DNA of 64,000 nt from contig JAKAVC010000138.1 of assembly GCA_021817345.1 (NCBI GenBank), forward strand, positions 24,734 through 88,733, in the 5' to 3' direction. The notes beneath the pieces are model-generated. The model had not been told where the DNA came from. It saw only the letters and a list, made by a program, of their open reading frames with translations, and ran no database searches. Both the position numbers and the translations under genes were made by a program. This DNA comes from Deltaproteobacteria bacterium (GTDB lineage Bacteria > Desulfobacterota > Binatia > Binatales > Binataceae). Positions 50,749 through 59,526 of this stretch are shown here, piece by piece; within the stretch, counting starts at the first letter, position 1, and each line of letters starts with the position of its first letter.

Positions 50749-51219
50749 CTACCATTTGGAAAGTTCGCCGTCCGGCGGATACGCACGGACCCATCCGGCG
50801 ATAAACGGGCGCCAGTTATTCATTTGCGGTTGACAGGCGTTGAAGTGGCCGGTCGTGTCAAACGGGAGCGACGGCTCGAATCCGGGAATCTTATAGGATC
50901 CGGGAATCTTATAGGATCTGATATCGAAGGTGTGATGATGGAGAAGGCTCCGCGCAATCAGCACCGAGTAACTCGAGTCGGTCATCTGGATTACCGGAGA
51001 GAACACAAAGACCGTGAAAGCGAACATCCCGAGCGCGGCTTCCATCCAGAAAAGCCGCGCGCGGTCGCGCCGCGCGCCGTCGCCTTCGGCGTCCACGATT
51101 GTGGCACTAGCCCCGAGTCTCTCCGGAGCGGCTTGCAAGCATCGCACCTCCCGAGCCGAGCGCGCCGCGAAACCGGGGCGCGCCGCCACTGGAATCCAAT
51201 AGAATCTAGGGGCAACCAA
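50749..51219 (-). pseudogene. Truncated membrane glycosyltransferase-like remnant with 18-bp tandem repeat
   Basis: 156-aa ORF. The middle, RLFWMEAALGMFAFTVFVFSPVIQMTDSSYSVLIARSLLHHHTFDI, looks like the first membrane helix and first loop of polytopic GT-C/dolichyl-mannosyltransferase-like proteins, which are normally 450 aa or more. After ARS..., an 18-nt in-frame duplication gives SYKIPG-SYKIPG, and the chain stops about 45 residues later without further helices. The true start is uncertain (Met at about residue 59 is the best candidate). I read it as a decayed gene whose 3' part was lost. Confidence 0.5.
50881..50916. repeat. Perfect 18-bp tandem duplication
   Basis: tccgggaatcttatagga occurs twice, head to tail and identical, inside the truncated glycosyltransferase remnant. 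It adds six in-frame residues. Identity of the copies suggests a recent slippage event. Confidence 0.9.
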
Positions 51220-51252
51220 CGCGGGAAGCCAGACTGCGTTCGGCGCTTCGGC

Positions 51253-52062
51253 CTAGCGCGGCGTTGCGACGTCGGCCGGGAAGGAGCCGACCAGGTGGTT
51301 GAGCGGACGCGAGCCGTGGCCTATCTCGGGTGCTGTCTCAAGCGCGTGAGTGACGTACTGTTTGGCCAGCGCAATCGCGTCCTCAAGGCCGAGTCCGCGG
51401 GCCATCGATGCGGCAATCGCGGCCGACAGCGTGCATCCCGCGCCGTGCGCGCGTCCGACCGCGACTCGGGGCGCGCGGAAATCGCGCATCGTTCGCCCGT
51501 CGAAGAACACGTCGAGCGCGTCACCTTCGAGCGCGCCGCCGGTTACCAGGACCGCCCGCGCGCCCATCGTGACGAGCCGGCGCGCGGCCTCGCGCATGTC
51601 GTCGGCTGTCCTGACCGCGCATCCGGCGAGAATCTCGGCCTCGCGGATGTTCGGAGTTATCAATACCGCCGGAGGGAACAGCGCATACTTGAGCATCCTG
51701 ACCGCGTCGCGCGCGAGAAGCTGGTCTCCGCTTGCGGCCACGATCACCGGATCGACGACGAGGTTCGCAAGACGCTGGGCGCGCACATGCACCGCGACTT
51801 TCTCGATCACCGCGGCATTCGCGAGCATCCCGGTCTTGGCCGCGAGCACCCCGAGATCGTCGCACACGGCGTCTATCTGCGCGCCGATGAATTCGGGCTC
51901 AACCTCGGCGACCGCGCGCACGCCGACCGTGTTCTGCGCGGTTAGCGCCGTGATCACGCTCGCCCCGTAAACGCCGAAGGCGGCGAAGGTTTTGAGGTCG
52001 GCCTGGATTCCCGCGCCGCCGCTGGAATCTGAGCCCGCGATCGTCAATGCCACTGGTATCAT
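51253..52062 (-). CDS. thiD: Hydroxymethylpyrimidine/phosphomethylpyrimidine kinase ThiD
   Basis: Phosphorylates HMP and HMP-P for thiamine synthesis; cytoplasmic ribokinase-fold enzyme of 269 aa, the typical size. The start [42 protein letters not shown] is diagnostic; [17 protein letters not shown] and [12 protein letters not shown] follow. The anion hole with catalytic residues is [21 protein letters not shown]; in most ThiDs this reads HTNGTGCTFS-like, so TG to AHGAGC is a mild variation. Divergent from the PerR-like gene. No thiC or thiE adjacent; a YjbQ-family gene, sometimes linked to thiamine, is at 60763. Confidence 0.94.
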   Translation of the reverse strand: MIPVALTIAGSDSSGGAGIQADLKTFAAFGVYGASVITALTAQNTVGVRAVAEVEPEFIGAQIDAVCDDLGVLAAKTGMLANAAVIEKVAVHVRAQRLANLVVDPVIVAASGDQLLARDAVRMLKYALFPPAVLITPNIREAEILAGCAVRTADDMREAARRLVTMGARAVLVTGGALEGDALDVFFDGRTMRDFRAPRVAVGRAHGAGCTLSAAIAASMARGLGLEDAIALAKQYVTHALETAPEIGHGSRPLNHLVGSFPADVATPR

Positions 52063-52166
52063 AGGCGCGTTCCCTCGATTGTGGAGTCCGTGCGCACGCT
52101 CACATCATCGCGCGATTCTCGTCATGGCCAAAGCGTCCAGAGGCTCGGCTTCGGATACGGCCGGGC

Positions 52167-52208
52167 TTGACGATAACGAGAATCGGATGATAATTACTAC
52201 CAAGTAAT
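52167..52208 (+). promoter_or_regulatory. Promoter and Fur/PerR-like operator of the rubrerythrin operon
   Basis: TTGACG (52167-52172), 17 nt, and ATAATT (52190-52195) form a good promoter. The dyad attact-acca-agtaat (52193-52208) overlaps the -10 and start region. With a PerR-like gene immediately downstream, autoregulation is likely. The ATG at 52211 is so close that the mRNA would be almost leaderless. Confidence 0.55.
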
Positions 52209-52210
52209 CG

Positions 52211-52762
52211 ATGGAGTTACAGTTGGTCAATGAGGGACGACGCGCCGGCTACGCCGCGCGCCGTCTGGCCGAGTTTGCCGAGCGATGCCGGAGGGGCGGG
52301 CTTGCGGTCACGCCGCAGCGGCTCGCGATCATCAGGGCGCTGCTCGCCTCGGCGGAGCATCCCCGCGCCGATGCGATCTACGAAACGGTTCGCCGCGAGC
52401 ATCCCCATATCTCGCTCGCCACAGTCCATCGGACCCTGGAGACGTTGTGCGAGATCGGCGAGGCGCGCAAGGTGACGATGCTCCATGACAGCGCCCGCTA
52501 CGACGGCAACGTCGTGCCGCATCATCACGTGATTTGCGTCAGATGCCGGCGGATTCGCGACGTCGAGATTCCCGAGTTGAACGATCTGCTGAGCGCGCGC
52601 CGCGAGATCGGCGATTTCAAGGTGCTGGGCAGCTCGCTCGAGATCCACGCGCTCTGTCCCGATTGCGCGGGCAAGGGCCGCGCGCGCCGGGCGAAGCACG
52701 GGCGAGGTTCGTCCCCGCGGACCGGCTGTAAGGATTCGGTTCAGGACACGCGAGGAGGCTGA
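52211..52762 (+). CDS. Fur-family peroxide-stress regulator (PerR-like)
   Basis: 183-aa repressor heading the rubrerythrin operon. Winged helix: [58 protein letters not shown], with recognition helix [10 protein letters not shown]. Metal part: [26 protein letters not shown] and [10 protein letters not shown], giving the structural Zn CxxC pairs and the regulatory His cluster; the NxxPHHHxxC pattern favours a PerR role. The tail after CPDC is about 25 residues longer than usual and basic. Start ATG 52211 lacks a Shine-Dalgarno. It precedes rubrerythrin by 2 nt. Confidence 0.9.
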   Translation: MELQLVNEGRRAGYAARRLAEFAERCRRGGLAVTPQRLAIIRALLASAEHPRADAIYETVRREHPHISLATVHRTLETLCEIGEARKVTMLHDSARYDGNVVPHHHVICVRCRRIRDVEIPELNDLLSARREIGDFKVLGSSLEIHALCPDCAGKGRARRAKHGRGSSPRTGCKDSVQDTRGG

Positions 52763-52764
52763 CA

Positions 52765-53184
52765 ATGAAAAGTTTGAAAGGAACCAAGACCCATCAGAAC
52801 CTGAAGAACGCCTTTGCGGGCGAGAGCCAGGCCAACCGCCGCTACCTCTATTTCGCGAAGATCGCGGACGTCGAGGGCCAGCCCGAAATCGCGGGTCTGT
52901 TCCGCGACACCGCCGAAGGTGAGACCGGTCACGCCCACGGGCATCTCGACTATCTCAAGACGGTCGGCGACCCGGTGACCGATCAGCCGATCGGCGACAG
53001 CCTGCTTAACCTCAAGTCGGCGGTGCATGGCGAGACCTACGAGTACACCGACATGTATCCCGGGATGGCGAAGACCGCGCGGGAGGAAGGTTTCCCCGAG
53101 ATCGCCGACTGGTTCGAAACCCTGGCCAAGGCCGAGAAGTCGCACGCGGGACGTTTCGCCAAGGCCGCAGAGTCGTTGCAGTAA
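52765..53184 (+). CDS. Rubrerythrin (diiron domain only)
   Basis: 139-aa four-helix-bundle diiron protein that reduces H2O2. All ligand motifs are present: [50 protein letters not shown] and [13 protein letters not shown]. The C-terminal rubredoxin CxxC domain of classical rubrerythrin is missing, so electrons must come from another protein; the Fe-S protein encoded next is a natural candidate. aggagg lies 5 nt before its ATG. The cluster regulator-rubrerythrin-Fe-S protein-DUF3501 recurs in many bacteria. Confidence 0.95.
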   Translation: MKSLKGTKTHQNLKNAFAGESQANRRYLYFAKIADVEGQPEIAGLFRDTAEGETGHAHGHLDYLKTVGDPVTDQPIGDSLLNLKSAVHGETYEYTDMYPGMAKTAREEGFPEIADWFETLAKAEKSHAGRFAKAAESLQ

Positions 53185-53341
53185 GCCCCGGCGACGGACA
53201 TCATTGGGCCGGCTGGAGGATTTCCGGCCGGCCCTTGGATTTTGATTTGAGCCGAAGCGCGCGTGCTCGCCGGCAGCCTGTCTGTCCGCGCGACGCCTGC
53301 GAAGCGGCTCCGCCCGCCGCATTCGTGGAGATGCACGTTCC

Positions 53342-54685
53342 ATGAGCCGTATAGAATCGCGCCCGACCGACGGCCTTTCCTACAACACGACCGAGGCGAA
53401 GTACTGGGACCGCGCGGGCCTCGAGAAGGAAATCGAGCGTGTGTTCGACATCTGCCACGGATGCCGGCTGTGCTTTAACATGTGCCCGTCGTTCCCCGAG
53501 CTGTTCGGCGCCGTCGATCGCAACGACGGCGACGTGCGCAAGCTCACCCAGGCGGAAAGGGACAGGGTCATCGAGCTTTGCTACGGATGCAAGCTGTGCG
53601 AGGTGCGATGCCCGTACACGCCGCGCGACGGGCATGAGTTCCAGCTCGATTTCCCGCGCCTGATGGCGCGCGCCAAGGCGGTGAAGGCCAGGGAGTCGGG
53701 CGTACCGCTTCGCGAGCGGCTGCTCGGAAATCCCGACCTGCTCGGACGGCTCGGCTCACTCGCGCCCGGGCTTGCCAACATGGGCTCGCACAATCGGCTC
53801 CAGCGCATCGTGATGGAGAAGACGATCGGGATCCATCGCGACAAGAAGCTTCCCGATTTCGCCGCCGAGACGTTCACCAACTGGGTCGCGCGGGTCGGCC
53901 TGCCCAAGGCGCCGGAGGATCCCGCGGCAAGGGCGATACTGTTCCCGACTTGTTTCGTGAATTTCTACAACACCGGTCCCGGACGCGCGGCGGTCAGCGT
54001 GCTGGCGAAAAACCGATGCGCGATTGCGTGCCCGAAGCAGAACTGCTGCGGGATGCCCGCGCTTGACGGCGGCAACGTGGAGTTCGCGCGCGAACAGGCG
54101 CGGGCGAACGTCGCCTCGATGCTGCCGATGGTGCGCGAAGGTTACAAGATCGCGGTGCTCAATCCCACCTGCTCGCTGACGATGCGCCTTGAATACCCGA
54201 CGCTGCTCTCCGGCGACGAGGTCAAGGAGTTTTCCGCGGCGGTTATGGACACCCATGAGCTGCTCTGGACCCTCAAACGCGACGGCAAGTTCAATCGCGA
54301 TTTCCGGAGCACGCCGGGGCGGGTCGCGTACCACGTGCCGTGCCATCTGAAGGCCCAGCAAATAGGCTTTCGCTCGCGCGACCTGATGCGCATCATTCCC
54401 GGCGCCGAGATAGTCACGGTCGACGCGTGCAGCGCGCACGACGGCACCTGGGCGATGAAAAAGGAATTCTTCGAGCTCTCCATGAAATGCGGCGCAAAGG
54501 CCTTCGACGGGATGCGCAACGCCGAGGCCAAAGTGATGGCGACCGATTGCCCGCTTTCGGCAATCCAGATCGAGCAGGCCACCGGCACCCATCCGCTTCA
54601 TCCGATCGAAGTTCTGGCCCGCGCCTATGAGGATGGCGGCTTTCCCGACAAAGTGCCCGAGCCGCCGAAACAGGAGGGCCAATAG
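53342..54685 (+). CDS. Fe-S oxidoreductase with two 4Fe-4S sites and two CCG domains (GlpC/HdrD-like)
   Basis: 447-aa protein, probably moving electrons to the rubrerythrin or linking it to the quinone pool. The N-terminal ferredoxin-like part has [19 protein letters not shown] and [14 protein letters not shown] (two 4Fe-4S clusters, about 38-90). CCG domains follow: [15 protein letters not shown]...[12 protein letters not shown] and [16 protein letters not shown]...[11 protein letters not shown]. In the second the typical CCG has become CSAHDGTW, so one cysteine pair is altered. It lacks membrane helices, so it is peripheral. 157 nt separate it from rubrerythrin. Confidence 0.9.
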   Translation: MSRIESRPTDGLSYNTTEAKYWDRAGLEKEIERVFDICHGCRLCFNMCPSFPELFGAVDRNDGDVRKLTQAERDRVIELCYGCKLCEVRCPYTPRDGHEFQLDFPRLMARAKAVKARESGVPLRERLLGNPDLLGRLGSLAPGLANMGSHNRLQRIVMEKTIGIHRDKKLPDFAAETFTNWVARVGLPKAPEDPAARAILFPTCFVNFYNTGPGRAAVSVLAKNRCAIACPKQNCCGMPALDGGNVEFAREQARANVASMLPMVREGYKIAVLNPTCSLTMRLEYPTLLSGDEVKEFSAAVMDTHELLWTLKRDGKFNRDFRSTPGRVAYHVPCHLKAQQIGFRSRDLMRIIPGAEIVTVDACSAHDGTWAMKKEFFELSMKCGAKAFDGMRNAEAKVMATDCPLSAIQIEQATGTHPLHPIEVLARAYEDGGFPDKVPEPPKQEGQ

Positions 54686-54760
54686 GCCCCGCGCCGCGCG
54701 CATGTTCTCGCTCGTCCGCGGATGGCCCGAACTGCCGCATGGCACCTCACGGTTTGAATT

Positions 54761-55348
54761 ATGAAACCTCTCAGCAAAGAAGAAATCCTTTCCTTCGAGG
54801 ATTGGGAACGGGTGCGCCCGCGCCTTCGTCCGCTTTTCATCCACGCGAGAAGCCGGCGCAGGCTCGCGGTCGGCGCGCATCTGACGCTGCTGTTCGAGAA
54901 CGGACAGACCATCTGGTACCAGATCGAGGAAATGTTGCGCGCCGAGAAAATCGCCGCGCCCGAAGCGATGCAGCACGAGATCGACACGTACAACGAGCTG
55001 CTCCCGTCAGCGGGCGGGCTCGCGGCCACGATGCTGATCGAGTTTGGCGATGCGAGGGAACGAGACGCGGCGCTTCGCCGCCTGGTCGGACTGGAAAATC
55101 ATGTGTGGCTCCGCCTCGGTGACCGCAAGATTGCGGCGAAATTCGACACGCGGCAAATGTCGGCCGAGCGGATAAGCTCGGTCCAGTTTATCCACTTTGA
55201 TTTATCGATCGGCGCCGACGCGTTCGAGGAGCTTGCCGCGGCGGGCAAGGCCGCGATCGAGATCGACCATCCCAATCTCGCCGTGAGCGCCGCGCTCTCG
55301 GGCGCGCTCGCGCAGGCACTGGCCGAAGATCTCACGAGCGAATATTAG
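54761..55348 (+). CDS. DUF3501 family protein
   Basis: 195-aa protein of unknown biochemical role. The family starts as here with LSKEEILSFEDWERVRPRLRPLFIHARSRRRLAVGAHLTLLFENGQTIWYQIEEMLRAE, and its gene regularly follows rubrerythrin and the HdrD/GlpC-like gene in diverse bacteria. The rest is mixed alpha/beta, and no cofactor motif is seen (no Cys). A role in assembling or partnering the peroxide-reducing chain is inferred from the fixed neighbourhood only. Confidence 0.85.
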   Translation: MKPLSKEEILSFEDWERVRPRLRPLFIHARSRRRLAVGAHLTLLFENGQTIWYQIEEMLRAEKIAAPEAMQHEIDTYNELLPSAGGLAATMLIEFGDARERDAALRRLVGLENHVWLRLGDRKIAAKFDTRQMSAERISSVQFIHFDLSIGADAFEELAAAGKAAIEIDHPNLAVSAALSGALAQALAEDLTSEY

Positions 55349-55745
55349 CGCCATGAAAGATCGGCCCGGCGTTTCGGGCCGAGCCGTTCAGCGCCTCGCT
55401 TGAATCCGCGTCGCGACGGGCTTCCGCGCAGGTGCGCGCTTCGGCGGGCCACGGGTGGCTCGTCTCCATGCCCAGGTTTGCCCGTGGGAGGTGCCCGCCC
55501 TGCCGTCGTTCCCGCACGCGCTTCGTCCGCTCAACCGTTAAGGAAAAGCCTAAAGTTGCTTAAGTAAAAACCTGCCTTATGCGCTAAGCAAAAATTACAA
55601 TGCTTGACATGGTGTCCGTGCGGATGCTATTCCGCCGCGGTGACAGCGCTCGGGGGTACGGCGCACGCACAATCGTCATAGCGGGGGAGGCCGGGTTTGG
55701 GGTTCCTGGCCAACCACGGAAGTTCCATCTGGCTTGGGGGAGTCT
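55349..55745. other. Non-coding region before the DUF1302-like protein
   Basis: About 397 bp. A TTGACA (55604-55609), 18-nt spacer, TATTCC (55628-55633) forms a good sigma-70 promoter, preceded by an AT-rich patch (55550-55600). A ribosome site ggggag is just before 55746. No gene is seen in it. Confidence 0.5.
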
Positions 55746-57689
55746 ATGGCTAACAGAGCTAAGGGAACGATTCGCGGTTTGTGGAGGAGTCTCCTGATAG
55801 TCGCCGTGGCGGGGACGGCGATGATCTGGTCGTCGGCCGCGATGGCAACGATCACCCAGGGTGACTTTTCTGTCTTCGGCTTCTTTCAGTCGCGGGAGTC
55901 GGGCCGATGGGGCGAGTCGAGCACGAAAGACAACGGCGTTCCCTCCAAATCACTTACGATCGCTCCTCCCGGAAGCATTCCGAGCCAAGTTGTAATCAGT
56001 CCCGGAGTCGCGGCGAGTAACGGCGGAGGAGGCAGCTTTGCCTTCACCCGATGGGATCTCGTTCAGGCCCGCCAGATCGGTGACATCCGCCCCGATTATC
56101 ACTTCGTCAAAAACTACAAATTCTTCGGCCGGTTCGACACTCTGATACTGAAGGACGCGGACTTCTTCGCTTTCTACCGCCCATGGTACGACGCCTTTGG
56201 CTCGATAAAGGGCATGGGGGTAGTACCGCCCAACCTCGGTTGGTATCCATACTCACAGAACACGCTGCAACAGGAGTATTTCCAGAACAATCTGCACGAG
56301 TATTACGCGCAGTTGAACTTCACTGACAATTTCTCGATGCGCGTGGGCAAGCAGGAGGTCATCTGGACCGAGGCGGACGCGCTATCCGGCACCGAAATCA
56401 CCAATAGCGTCGACTTCATGTATCACTGGGACAATTTCGAGACGCCGGAATACCTGCGCGAAAACCTCAACATGATCAAGTTCAACTATATCCTCCCCGA
56501 CTTCCTGAAGACCGCGAACAACGAGGCGGAATTCTTCTGGATACCGGGCGATTGGTATGGTGATGGAGTGATCGTAAATACTACCGACCCGCGCAGCCCA
56601 TGGATCTTCCCCGGAGCGCTGGGTCCCGGGCCGTCGTACAACATGTTCGGCCAGCCGGTCGGTTCCGGAACGTTCGCCTCCGAACCCTGGCATCCGCTCG
56701 CTCTGGTCGGCACAGTCAACGGCAGCGCCCCGGTGAGCTTGTTCAACCCTGGAGTGTTCTTTCAACAGAACGTTCTTGAGGTGACCCCGTATCCGAGCAA
56801 CTCGATCCAGAACAGCGAGTTCGGATTCCGCTATTCGTCGCTGCTTCCCATCGGAAACGGCCTCCAGGCGAGCTTCATTTTCCTGTACGAGGACCGTCTC
56901 TCGACCCCGGGCCTGTGCACCACCTGCGGGCCACAGTACGGCAATATTCCGGCGTTCACCAACCCGGAGGGGGTAATATTGCCGCATCAGAAATTCACCC
57001 GAGTGTATCCCGGAGTCTATTTCGGACCGGGTATATTCGACTTTGGCAAGCCCAAGGTCGGTTCGGTGGTCGGCACGGAGCGAATCCTGTTGTCGCAGGA
57101 TTACCGGCGCAACCCGTTCTTCGGCTCAACCGGTACGTATTACGACAAGGATTTGACCGACATAGTTTATCGCTACGATTTTCTGTATGCACCGCGAGTC
57201 GGGGTTTCCTTGGCCAACCCGAAAACGCGCGGCCCGCAACTGGGATTCGGCAGTTGGAACTGGACCCAGGAGACGCGGTTCATCGTGGCCGGCGACCGTC
57301 CGACTTATATACCGTGGCTTTCCAAGCAGCACACATTCCTCACGTTCCAGTATGTCAACACGTGGTATCCCTCCCTGTATAACGATGCGGTTCCATACTT
57401 TGGCGATTTCGTCGGCAAGATTCGCCCGGACAACAACTTTTTCTTCTTGGCCGCGACTAATTGGCTGATGAACGGCCAGTTGACGATGGGTAACGTGTTC
57501 TCATGGGACGTGGACGATCAGGTCGGCGACTACACGATTACCAACACCTATCGTTACTCGCGCAACGTGCTGTTCGGATTGAACGCGACGTGGTACCTGG
57601 GCCAGAGCGGCCGGTACACCGACCCGTTCTCCTTCAGCCGCGACCAGACGATGAACGAAATTGAGGCGAGCTTCACCTACGAGATCTAA
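55746..57689 (+). CDS. Large outer-membrane protein, DUF1302-like
   Basis: 647-aa precursor; start ATG 55746 with ggggag upstream is preferred over the TTG at 55734. Signal peptide: SLLIVAVAGTAMIWSSAAMA. The mature protein is rich in aromatic beta strands, with conserved LNFTDNFSMRVGKQEVIWTEADALSGTEITNSVD that matches the GKQxVxWGExDGxxxxDxxNP centre of DUF1302. The end is FTYEI rather than a terminal Phe, with a strand of barrel type. DUF1302 proteins occur with lipid or hydrocarbon uptake, or with a DUF1329 partner; the latter is not here. Strong terminator follows. Confidence 0.8.
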   Translation: MANRAKGTIRGLWRSLLIVAVAGTAMIWSSAAMATITQGDFSVFGFFQSRESGRWGESSTKDNGVPSKSLTIAPPGSIPSQVVISPGVAASNGGGGSFAFTRWDLVQARQIGDIRPDYHFVKNYKFFGRFDTLILKDADFFAFYRPWYDAFGSIKGMGVVPPNLGWYPYSQNTLQQEYFQNNLHEYYAQLNFTDNFSMRVGKQEVIWTEADALSGTEITNSVDFMYHWDNFETPEYLRENLNMIKFNYILPDFLKTANNEAEFFWIPGDWYGDGVIVNTTDPRSPWIFPGALGPGPSYNMFGQPVGSGTFASEPWHPLALVGTVNGSAPVSLFNPGVFFQQNVLEVTPYPSNSIQNSEFGFRYSSLLPIGNGLQASFIFLYEDRLSTPGLCTTCGPQYGNIPAFTNPEGVILPHQKFTRVYPGVYFGPGIFDFGKPKVGSVVGTERILLSQDYRRNPFFGSTGTYYDKDLTDIVYRYDFLYAPRVGVSLANPKTRGPQLGFGSWNWTQETRFIVAGDRPTYIPWLSKQHTFLTFQYVNTWYPSLYNDAVPYFGDFVGKIRPDNNFFFLAATNWLMNGQLTMGNVFSWDVDDQVGDYTITNTYRYSRNVLFGLNATWYLGQSGRYTDPFSFSRDQTMNEIEASFTYEI

Positions 57690-57715
57690 AGCGCTCGCCA
57701 AGGTCTGATTTGGCA

Positions 57716-57751
57716 GGCGGCTGCGCGATGTAGCGCAGCCGCCTTCGTTTT
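57716..57751 (+). terminator. Rho-independent terminator after the DUF1302-like gene
   Basis: A perfect 11-bp stem (ggcggctgcgc / gcgcagccgcc) with a gatgta loop is followed by ttcgtttt. It isolates the porin transcript from the NusG-paralogue group. Confidence 0.88.
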
Positions 57752-57838
57752 ACTTGCACGTTGGTTTTGCCTCACGCGCGCGCCTGCGATGTAATAGCGG
57801 AGTCTTGGGATTGTGCGGGTTTCGGGAGAGGAAGCACT

Positions 57839-58348
57839 ATGTCATCGGCATCACAATGGTATCTGGTGCGGACCAAGCCGGGTAAGGAGAAGTGGGTTCG
57901 CGATCAACTGGCCCTTGCGCTGCCGGAAGTTTTTCTTCCCCTGCTGAAAGCGAAGATGCCGAGATGGGGACGGCTTGCGGTTTCGATCGCGCCGTTGTTT
58001 CCCTGCTATCTGTTCGCAAAACTCGACCTTTCGGCGCATTATTTCGAGGTTAAGTATCTGCCCGGGGTCCGGGGACTGGTCTCGGCCGGGAACGACCCGG
58101 TCGCGGTGCCGGAGGAGATAATTTCGGAAATCCGCCGCCGCGGCGTTGATGATATAGTGGAGATTGCGGACAAGGCCTTCGACAATGGTGAAAGGGTCAG
58201 GGTGGTGTTGGGACCGTTCCGCGGCTTCGAGGCGATTTTCGAGCGATATCTTTCGGGCGCCGAGCGCGTCGCAATCCTGCTCAGCGCCGTTCAAGCGGGA
58301 GGCCTTCGGGTTGTGCTGCCTGCCTCCGCGTTGGCCAAGTGCAGTTGA
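57839..58348 (+). CDS. NusG paralogue (RfaH-like antiterminator)
   Basis: 169-aa protein with the NGN domain SSASQWYLVRTKPGKEKWVRDQL, YLFAKLDLSAHYFEVKYLPGVRGLVSAG, and a C-terminal KOW segment (FDNGERVRVVLGPFRGFEAIFERYLSG). The lack of the typical NusG EVxVGD-type stretch and its position before surface-sugar genes suggest a specialised RfaH/UpxY/LoaP-like elongation factor rather than the housekeeping NusG. Start ATG 57839 with gaggaagc upstream. Its target may be the downstream gmd group or the exopolysaccharide operon; no ops-like site was identified. Confidence 0.85.
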   Translation: MSSASQWYLVRTKPGKEKWVRDQLALALPEVFLPLLKAKMPRWGRLAVSIAPLFPCYLFAKLDLSAHYFEVKYLPGVRGLVSAGNDPVAVPEEIISEIRRRGVDDIVEIADKAFDNGERVRVVLGPFRGFEAIFERYLSGAERVAILLSAVQAGGLRVVLPASALAKCS

Positions 58349-58388
58349 CACGTTAGCGCGGACCAGGGTGAGGCGGCTGGGAGGCAAG

Positions 58389-58946
58389 GTGGGGATAAAG
58401 CGGCCTTTTTTCAGGGCTCTCGGTTCGGCCGTGGTCGTGCTTTGGATGTGTTGTGTGCTGGCGGGATGTGCTTCGGTAACGCCGTTGCTGCCGTCGAGCG
58501 GGCCGAAGCGCCCGCTGGTCGCCTCGTTTCTGGGCGTGAGCTTTGGAGAATCGTTCGATGACGTGCGGGAGAAGTACCCGACGGGCCGCGAGGAAACGAG
58601 TCCTTATGGCGCGCCCGCGTATCGAATCGATGAAGTGAGCGGAGGCAACGTGCGTTACAGCAGCGTGGTCTACGAGTTCGCCGACCGCGCCGGGATGCAA
58701 CTGGTGTACGCGCGATTCGCTCCGAGTTCCGCCGACTATCTGCTCAAGGAGCTGAAGGGCGCGTTGGGCCAGCCGGTCTCCATGCGGACCGGACTGGGAA
58801 AAACGCAAGACCGTATCGAAGCCACGTGGCTCCTCCCCGAAGGCGAGTTCGTCAAGTATGACAGCGAGCTGGATCGCCTGGCGATTCTCGGGCCAAGGGG
58901 CGAAGAGTTAAGGCAGGATATCCGGATGCGCGACACGCTCGATTAG
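58389..58946 (+). CDS. Lipoprotein of unknown function
   Basis: 185-aa protein; start GTG 58389 after gggagg gives a signal with lipobox ALGSAVVVLWMCCVLAGC, so it is an acylated envelope protein. The mature part begins with a short Pro/Ser linker, then VASFLGVSFGESFDDVREKYPTGREETSPYGAPAYRIDEVSG, a domain with a repeat-like pattern found in calcium-binding or adaptor-like lipoproteins, though I do not recognise a named family. It follows the NusG paralogue by 40 nt; the cupin gene follows by 82 nt. Confidence 0.72.
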   Translation: MGIKRPFFRALGSAVVVLWMCCVLAGCASVTPLLPSSGPKRPLVASFLGVSFGESFDDVREKYPTGREETSPYGAPAYRIDEVSGGNVRYSSVVYEFADRAGMQLVYARFAPSSADYLLKELKGALGQPVSMRTGLGKTQDRIEATWLLPEGEFVKYDSELDRLAILGPRGEELRQDIRMRDTLD

Positions 58947-59028
58947 CGTGCCCGGCTGGCCGGCCGGACCGCGTCGGGCGGGTGCACAAGTAATTGCGCG
59001 ATTGTCGGCTGACAAAGGTATAAGCTCC

Positions 59029-59391
59029 ATGAACAGAGCGAGAAAGCCGGTGCGAATAGTGCCCAAGGGATGGGGCCGAGAGGTCTGGATCGCCAACGGT
59101 GAGCTCTACTGCGGCAAGATTCTCGAAATAAATAAGGGAAAGCGCTGTTCGCTCCACTTCCACAAGCTGAAGACTGAGTCCTTTTACCTGCGGGCGGGCC
59201 GGCTCAAAGTCAGAATCAAGGAATCACCGGAAGCCGCCGTGCTTGAGGAGTTCGAACTGGTCGCCGGCGAGTGCATGGACATTCCCCCCGGACTGGTTCA
59301 TCAGATGGAAGCGCTCGAAGATGCCGAGCTTTACGAGTTTTCGACCCAGCATTTCGACAGCGACTCGCATCGCCTGGTACGCGGGGACTGA
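59029..59391 (+). CDS. Cupin-domain protein
   Basis: 120-aa single cupin. Start ATG 59029 is preferred: the longer track N-terminus is low-complexity. Cupin motif 1 is KGKRCSLHFHKLKTESFYLRAGRLKVRI and motif 2 is IPPGLVHQMEALEDAELYEFST, giving the His/His/Glu/His metal set. Similar small cupins are related to the C-terminal part of type II phosphomannose isomerases, and this gene precedes a GDP-mannose dehydratase. A role in mannose metabolism is therefore plausible but not shown. Confidence 0.8.
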   Translation: MNRARKPVRIVPKGWGREVWIANGELYCGKILEINKGKRCSLHFHKLKTESFYLRAGRLKVRIKESPEAAVLEEFELVAGECMDIPPGLVHQMEALEDAELYEFSTQHFDSDSHRLVRGD

Positions 59392-59526
59392 TGCGATGGG
59401 GCGGACGGTTTCGACCAGCCGGTTTTGCGAATCGTCAGTTGGAGCTCTGCGGGACGTTCGCGCGCTCAGCCTTGGGTAGTTTCACCGCGGCGGGTTTCAA
59501 GGCCGGCGCGGAGTGAGCGAGGAACT

